From Impatiens glandulifera (Eukaryota > Streptophyta > Magnoliopsida > Ericales > Balsaminaceae): 64,000 nt of DNA. The stretch is taken from contig NC_061862.1 in assembly GCF_907164915.1 (NCBI RefSeq), positions 137,011,520 to 137,075,519 of the forward strand, in the 5' to 3' direction. A model generated the notes under the pieces. It saw nothing but the letters and a program-made list of their open reading frames with translations. It ran no database searches and had not been told where the DNA came from. Below, piece by piece: positions 58,714 to 64,000 of the stretch (position 1 is its first letter; every line of letters starts with the position of its first letter). Both the position numbers and the translations under genes were made by a program.

Positions 58714-59468
58714 TTTTCAAAATTAAATCTTCTTTCATTATATTGTGGCAAAATAGACTACTAAAATGTGTTCATTAAATAATTAATATCAAAGCAACTA
58801 AATAGTGATAGGCTTAAGAAGCCTGGCCAATTAATAGAAAGTGAATTAAAAGAATCATATAATTTGATTTAGGAATGGAAAGATTGAGATCAAAAATAAA
58901 TTGTGAAAAATATGTTGGGTCAGATCAATCATTCTCCAACAAAATTAAGGAGATTAAAGGAAATTGATATATTTGAATGTGTTTGAACTAGAATCTTGAG
59001 TCAAATATTGTGCCGAGACACTATTGAAGTAGAGTTTGGTGTTGTTATTAGTCGGTAACAACATTCTTGTGATCAAGTTTTCTTAGATGGAGACATAATT
59101 TGGTGATTTAGGCTATGTTTTTGTGTATTTTTTATATAGTTAATAGTTTTGTTGATTGAAAAGTTTAAGGTTTGAAACCTATATATATGCGAATCTGTGT
59201 TTGTCATCGGATCAGAGAAGCAATAGAGCCACGTATCACTGGCGGGAAGGGGCTCTTGTAACATTGTTTAAGAATTGGTGGGCTCGAACATGATTTTATT
59301 AAATCATAGTAATTAACTAATAGCTTCTATACGATATTCTTTTTTGTATTACGAGTATCTATTTTTTTATTAAAACAAACTGAATTCACGTAAATTAGTA
59401 GATCTTACAATAATATCAACTTTAAATTGAAAGGAAGTTAGTAACGATCACTTGAGCAGCGTTATCGA
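58714..59468. repeat. Right part of the DUF247 gene 2 flank
   Basis: Matches about 22535-23310 from TTTTCAAAATTAAATC onwards. It is the 3' untranslated and downstream sequence of DUF247 gene 2. No gene of its own. Confidence 0.85.
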
Positions 59469-61210
59469 TCACTTATAAGAAATGATTGAAAACAATGTTT
59501 GTGTAATAGTCAAGCCGAGTAGCACCAAAGCAGCAATGAAAGATATGATTGCCCACGGGGTGTTGAAGTATTTTTGTTTGAGGTTCGCGCTCCATTTGTT
59601 CCAAGGGCGCTCACAATACTCATTCAAGTCTTTGGAAATATTATTGTAAGTATAATAATTTGAACTTATGATGTTCCTCGTCAATTTGCTCAACATATTA
59701 TCCACCGACTTTGCTTCTATCATTTGGTTGTTGAAGATGCCACGACGTGTAAGTAAGTCAACGTCATCGGATGAGGCAATCAAATGATCCATGAAGATCA
59801 CATAATGAGAAAAGAACCTACATATAATTGAAATAATATTATCAATTAGCTTGAGTTGAGTTTATGATGATCAAAGATTATGTGGTCGTACCTCTTATTG
59901 GAGGGCCGTTGACATAACTCAAAAGCAATGAAGTTTCGGATTTCCACCTCAGAGTCATCATCTATATTAAAACCTGGTATCTCCAACTCTCCTTTCCTAA
60001 ATGTTATGTCAAATATGCTTCTAGTTAATTTCGAAGTCGTCTTCAACCTAACATTTGCTTCCTCGAGCTTTGTGGCGGAGTACACAAAGGAATTTAATTG
60101 TGTTTGTGATTGAGAAGTAGCTGGTGTGAAGTCGGAGCATACAACCATGTGGGCAATTTGCAACAGATGGCATACGTTTTCGCCAAATAATTGAGTATGA
60201 TCTTCTGTCGTCCAAGCATACCTTTTAAGCCTTTTATAATAGAAGACTAAGGTCAGACGTTTGAGTTCATTACCGATAGAGACGCGAGGATAGATTGTGT
60301 TGAACAAGATTTCGATGATGAAAAATGGAATTTGATTCTCAATTAATAACATGTCTTTTTGCAACTCAATTAACAAGAAGCTGGAGTTAATCACTGGGTC
60401 ATCATCAACAATAGAGACTTTACTAGATTCCGACCACCTCCAATACCTACGAAAAAGCTGGATTATGAAGCATCCATCCAACACCAGCATTTGGACCAAT
60501 TCATTGCTCGAAAGATAGTCTATAGGCTCCGAGTAACATTTCCTCACTTTCTCTTCGTGTGGCATGATGGCTCGAACAAAACGGTCTACACTCTGGTCAC
60601 CAGTTATATTGAGCAATTCCTTTAGGTTGCGAATCTTTTGATCCTCCATAGAAGCTAGGCGAGGTTTTCCACGGTGGTAAGGGCCGATGGCGAGCACCGT
60701 AGGCTCATAGAATTCCTCGTTTCCATGGCGCAATGCATCGGGAACCCTAAAGATGCATCTCTCCGGGTATATGGGAAATAACTTTGACACCATTTCATCA
60801 ATGAGTATGGTCGCAGTTTCATTTTCTCTTGTCATTGGATCCACTATCTGAATCATGAGAATCAAACTCTTTAATTAGTTAACCATTAGAATGATGCAGA
60901 ATAAATTGAATATATCTATTACCTCCAAATGAAATTTGTTTCTAATTGCATCCCAAGCTTCCTTTGATCTCTTTGCTTCCATGATAATGGGAAATATAGA
61001 ATGGGAGACTCCTTGTTGAATGAAGTAGAGAGCTTTCGCATCTTTTTTTCTACACTCTCTCAACCCTAGCTTCGAATTCTCTCCAAATCCCTTGTATCCT
61101 TGTTGGACCAAATCCCATAGTTCCTGAGAAAGAAACAATGTCTTCATCTTTTTGCTCCATATTTCATATCCTTCTCCATCAAACACTGGAATGCCTCCGT
61201 CCATCCCCAT
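59469..61210 (-). CDS. DUF247 (UPF0481) gene 2, predicted Gag-DUF247 fusion protein
   Basis: Predicted exons on the minus strand: 61210-60923 (copia Gag-like), 60847-59892 and 59817-59469, with GT-AG introns of 75 bp (GTAATA to ATTCAG) and 74 bp (GTACGA to TGTAG). The first junction is phase 0 and in frame. The Gag-like part shows IPVFDGEGYEIWSKKMKTLF, LWDLVQQGY, KKDAKALYFIQQGV and SKEAWDAIRNKF. The DUF247 part starts at MTRENET (ATG 60835) and has CIFRVPDALR, AIGPYHRGKPRL, MPHEEKVRKCY, LVLDGCFIIQLF and ENQIPFFIIEILF. It ends in a hydrophobic C-terminal helix (WAIISFIAALVLLGLTITQTL). The fusion would be 530 residues from ATG 61210, or 545 from ATG 61255, which lies too close to the TATA box. 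Without the first exon the protein is 430 residues. DUF247 coding is certain; the fusion transcript is inference. Confidence 0.85.
59818..59891 (-). other. Last intron of DUF247 gene 2
   Basis: 74-bp GT-AG intron in the same position and phase as in gene 1. Retention would end the protein at about 59846 without the membrane helix. Confidence 0.85.
60848..60922 (-). other. Predicted intron joining Gag-like and DUF247 exons
   Basis: 75 bp. The donor follows CATTTGGAG, the acceptor is GATTCAG before ATAGTGGATCC. Unspliced, the frame meets a TAA nine codons before the next open stretch. The intron is similar to 36007-36069 of gene 1 (GGTTAACTAATTAAAGAGTTT versus GGCTAATTAGTTAAAGAGTTT), which supports it as a real, conserved intron. 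Confidence 0.65.
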
Positions 61211-61255
61211 CTTTCTCAGACAATCAACAAATTCTATATTATATAAACCATGCAT

Positions 61256-61350
61256 CCCTCACACGAATTTTATAAGAGATGTAAATTGACAATAGAATTG
61301 ATTAGAGAATTTTTAATTGATCATATATTGTGTTAGACTTGTTCTTTGAA
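61256..61350 (-). promoter_or_regulatory. Promoter block of DUF247 gene 2
   Basis: On the minus strand TATAAA lies at 61273-61268 in CATCTCTTATAAAATTCGTG. The block matches 35720-35830 upstream of gene 1. Transcription would be expected to begin near 61240, downstream of ATG 61255, which favours ATG 61210 as the start. Confidence 0.55.
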
Positions 61351-63215
61351 TTGGAATTAACTTTGTTTCATCATCTAAATGGAAAGTCAGCTAATTAAGG
61401 AAGATATGAAGATTAGCAAAAATTAATATTTAAATAAGAACTGACTTATCAATAATATTTATATATATTATATCTAATCCATTAATTTGTAGTGAAATCA
61501 AAAAATTATGGATATTTTAGGTGGTATTATTCTTCAAAATACTCATAGTCAACTTTAATGGACTAATATTTTGGGATTTAAGGATATTCAAAACCCCTAT
61601 TTAAGATTTTCCAATTATTACGAACAGCGACGAGAAGTATTTAACCGTCGTTAAATCATATGCACTAGAATTCTTAGTTGTTGATGGGGATCATCTATCT
61701 CTATAAAATAGATTATGAAAAAGAAACTGATGTTATATATTATCACAATTGTTGCACTGCCAATAGAGGAAGAGCGTGCAATTGCGTTTTGTCTTATGAA
61801 AATTGATAAAGAAGATCAAATAGTTGAATTTCCTGAATTCCATAACATGAAGGGTATATTTACATCTCATTTTGAAAAACATGTTGTGTTCTTATTGAAA
61901 ATATATTGTTTTTGAAACAAGTTTTGGTATTATATAAAAATTGAATTTGTGCTCTATGTTGTATTTTTCCTTTTTCCTATTTGATCTAGGGTTATTTGAA
62001 TAATGAAGTTATTATTTCCAAATAATGGTGTTTGATATAGATTATTAAAAATCAGCTTATTTGAAGTTGTTTAGATAGGGTTACAAATATATATTGAATG
62101 AATATATCTTTTAAAATAGTATATATTTTAGTATTTTAGTTGTTATTTGAATTATGGGTAAATTGTTGGTTAGATAGGAGATTATTGTAAAACAATCTTA
62201 AATAATCCATATTATTCAAGATTTATGAATTGTAAACTACAGACTATTCACTAATAGACCATTATATTAGGTTTGTTGTGAATTGGTGTGTTTAGAAAAA
62301 AACACATTTGACTATTAATCATGACATCATGTCTAGGTGCAAGTTTACTTGTTTAATAGCTATTAGGAAGATATTGGTACAAGTGAGGCTTTCTATAATG
62401 CAAATTTGGGAATTACCAAAAAAAAAATCATTTCAGATTTTAGGTTAATAACCTCTCTCATCCAAATCTTTTTGAAGTTTTCTTTTTCTTTTAAGTTTAT
62501 TACCACCTATGTTAACTCATCTATCTCTATTCAGCTCAACCTCAATATTTGCCTCATTAATATCTAGAAACAATATATTTTATCTTCTTCTTGGGAAAAA
62601 TATACAATTAGTGTATATGGTTTGTGAAATTTAATTACATATGTAATTTATGAATCATTGTTCCTATCAACTGGAAACGGTATCATATACACACCTTTGT
62701 ACAAATGGATTGTGTGCTTAGTATCAACAAATCTTCTCTTTAATCTAATTATAGGTTAGGTTTTACACGTCTTTTTTTTTAAGTTATTTATTTTGTATAC
62801 TAAATTTAGTTGATTTATTTTTTAGTTATTGATGTTTGTGGATAATGATTTTGTTGCTGGCTGGAAAGACCTATCTCAAAGTTTATATATATGATTTAGT
62901 CTATAATCAGATGATTATCAAAATTATCCAAAGGAAAGTCATTTTGTTGTAGTGATACATACATAGGTTGAAAGAAGTCATGTTCAGAAATATCTCGACA
63001 ACACAAGGTACCTTAATTTATGGAAGGAGATTATGCAATAACTTATTACTTTTGTAAAAAAAAATTTTTGATGATTATTTCCTTTACATAATAATTCACA
63101 TAATTCAAATGTAAAGAGTTAGTGTCTAAGAGATCGAATATAATGTGTTCGATTCTATTTTAAACACTTTAAGAGATCAAATATAATTTGATTTTGGCCT
63201 TGGCCTTTGATCCAA
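61351..63215. other. AT-rich spacer, no gene supported
   Basis: A 66-codon frame at 61715-61915 (plus) has no recognisable domain and is not called. No element ends seen until the CACTA at 63216. Confidence 0.55.
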
Positions 63216-64000
63216 CACTAGTGAAAAAAGGGTCTAAATCGAGAGTAAAAACTTTCGGTAATGACCCTATATCTTTCGGTATTGACATAATACCGAAAGT
63301 TTAGGTCACTCTCGCCATTTCTCGGTATTGACTCTTTCGGTAATTATAATTAGTCATTTACTGAGAGATATCGTAGAGTTTTCGGCTTAGACACCCGAGA
63401 GAAAAAACGAAAGTTAATTGTAAAACTTTTGGTTTTTCCCTTTGAAGAAAAACCAAAAGTTTTCTAATTAAATTTCGGTTTTTCATCAGAGGGAAAAACT
63501 GAAAGTTTTCTAATAAACTATCGGTTTTTCTCTAAAGGGAAAAACCGAAAGTTTTACAATTAATTTTCGTTTTTTCTTCAAGGGGAAAACCCGAAAGTTT
63601 TATAATTAACTTTCGGTTTTTCTTCAAATAGAAAAACCGAAAGTTTTCCAATTAAATTTCAGTTTTTCCCTTTGATACAAAACCGAGAGGTGTATGAAGA
63701 ATTTTCGGTTTTTCTTCTAAGGAAAACCCGAAAGCTTTCCATATAACTCTCGGTTTTTCCTATGAAAAAAAAACGAATGATTTCCATTTTACTTTCGATT
63801 TTTACCTACAAAATGTACAAAATATGCCGATTGTTTTGTGCGCAACCAAAACCTGATCATCCAAACCAATATATCATTAATAAAACAAATGACACATAAA
63901 GGAAATGATCATTATCATTACAAAATTCTCAACCAAACTAATCATCCAAACAATCTGTTTTAAAATTCAAATGAAAACGTACTCAATCAATTCATAAACC
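63216..64000 (+). mobile_element. CACTA transposon, left end; body continues beyond the window
   Basis: Begins CACTAGTGAAAAAAGGGTCT, the classic CACTA-superfamily end, preceded by CAA (63213-63215). From about 63230 come CTTTCGGTA and ATACCGAAAG repeats, then at 63420-63790 a chain of GGTTTTTC / GAAAAACC hairpins about 60 bp apart, typical subterminal repeats where the transposase binds. It shares sequence with the end at 49909 but points the other way. No transposase is within the window. Confidence 0.75.
63420..63790. repeat. Array of about seven subterminal hairpins
   Basis: Units follow the plan CTTTCGGTTTTTC, short loop, GAAAAACCGAAAG, then an AATTA-type linker. In the first unit both arms are changed (CTTTTGGTTTTTC and GAAAAACCAAAAG), so pairing is kept. 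Confidence 0.85.

Larger units (their letters stand above)
53915..58718 (-). mobile_element. Copia-I: nearly intact, very young Ty1/copia on the minus strand
   Basis: The element proper is 53920-58713 (4794 bp), with target duplication TTTTC at 53915-53919 and 58714-58718. The 163-bp LTRs show no difference by eye. The primer-binding site is at 58538-58550 and the purine tract CGGGGGTG at 54083-54090. All pol motifs are intact. A homologous uninterrupted site exists at about 22535, which confirms the insertion point. The only visible coding lesion is one in-frame UAG between gag and pol. Confidence 0.97.

Noticed and set aside
61715..61915. 66-codon frame starting MKKKLMLYIITIVALPIEE
   Set aside because: No domain, no conserved neighbour and no clear regulatory signals. 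A chance frame in AT-rich DNA is as likely.
49909..63216. A single 13-kb CACTA element carrying DUF247 gene 2
   Set aside because: The two ends face outward, so they cannot be the two termini of one element containing the interval.

Overview
The window looks like a repeat-rich, AT-rich stretch of a flowering-plant nuclear genome. The evidence is several Ty1/copia retrotransposons primed from plant initiator-Met tRNA (TGGTATCAGAGC next to the LTR), a plant LINE relic, CACTA transposon ends with hairpin-rich subterminal repeats, and two genes of the plant-specific DUF247 (UPF0481) family with short GT-AG introns. I see no rRNA, tRNA, CRISPR or bacterial features. The species cannot be named from the sequence.

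Layout. 1-3309: right part of a copia element (Copia-A) cut by the window edge, with its 3' LTR. 3870-5935: minus-strand LINE relic. 6676-11020: decayed copia (Copia-B) with an internal 634-bp tandem duplication. 11212-11797: 19-copy hairpin minisatellite, probably in the U3 of a SIRE-like copia (Copia-C, 12753-14357). 14357-15515: second minisatellite. 17792-19875: Copia-D relic, interrupted by Copia-E (LTR 19876-20160, gag to integrase as far as 22373). 22374-23325: duplicated copy of the 3' flank of the right-hand DUF247 gene. 23326-28830: non-coding with local repeats. 28839-34055: complete but mutated Copia-F (501-bp LTRs, CCATC target duplication). 36082-37512: DUF247 gene 1. 37657-42346: complete but mutated Copia-G on the minus strand (GATAA target duplication). 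42560-53260: copia gag relic, long AT-rich DNA with (TA)n and larger tandem repeats, one CACTA end, and a few odd islands. 53920-58713: nearly intact, very young Copia-I on the minus strand (identical 163-bp LTRs, TTTTC target duplication). 59469-61210: DUF247 gene 2 on the minus strand. 63216-64000: second CACTA end.

Main point of interest. DUF247 gene 2 has an upstream exon encoding a copia Gag-like (UBN2/DUF4219-type) segment. It is separated from the DUF247 exon by a 75-bp GT-AG intron and is in phase with it, which predicts a Gag-DUF247 fusion protein. Gene 1 carries the same promoter block, a decayed version of the same gag exon and a matching intron, so the fusion arrangement predates the duplication of the two genes. 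A third copy is hinted at by the flank at 22374-23325, whose similarity stops in the last codons of DUF247. The same block is an empty site for Copia-I and fixes that insertion to the base. Copia-I reads as one continuous gag-pol frame broken only by a single UAG between gag and pol.
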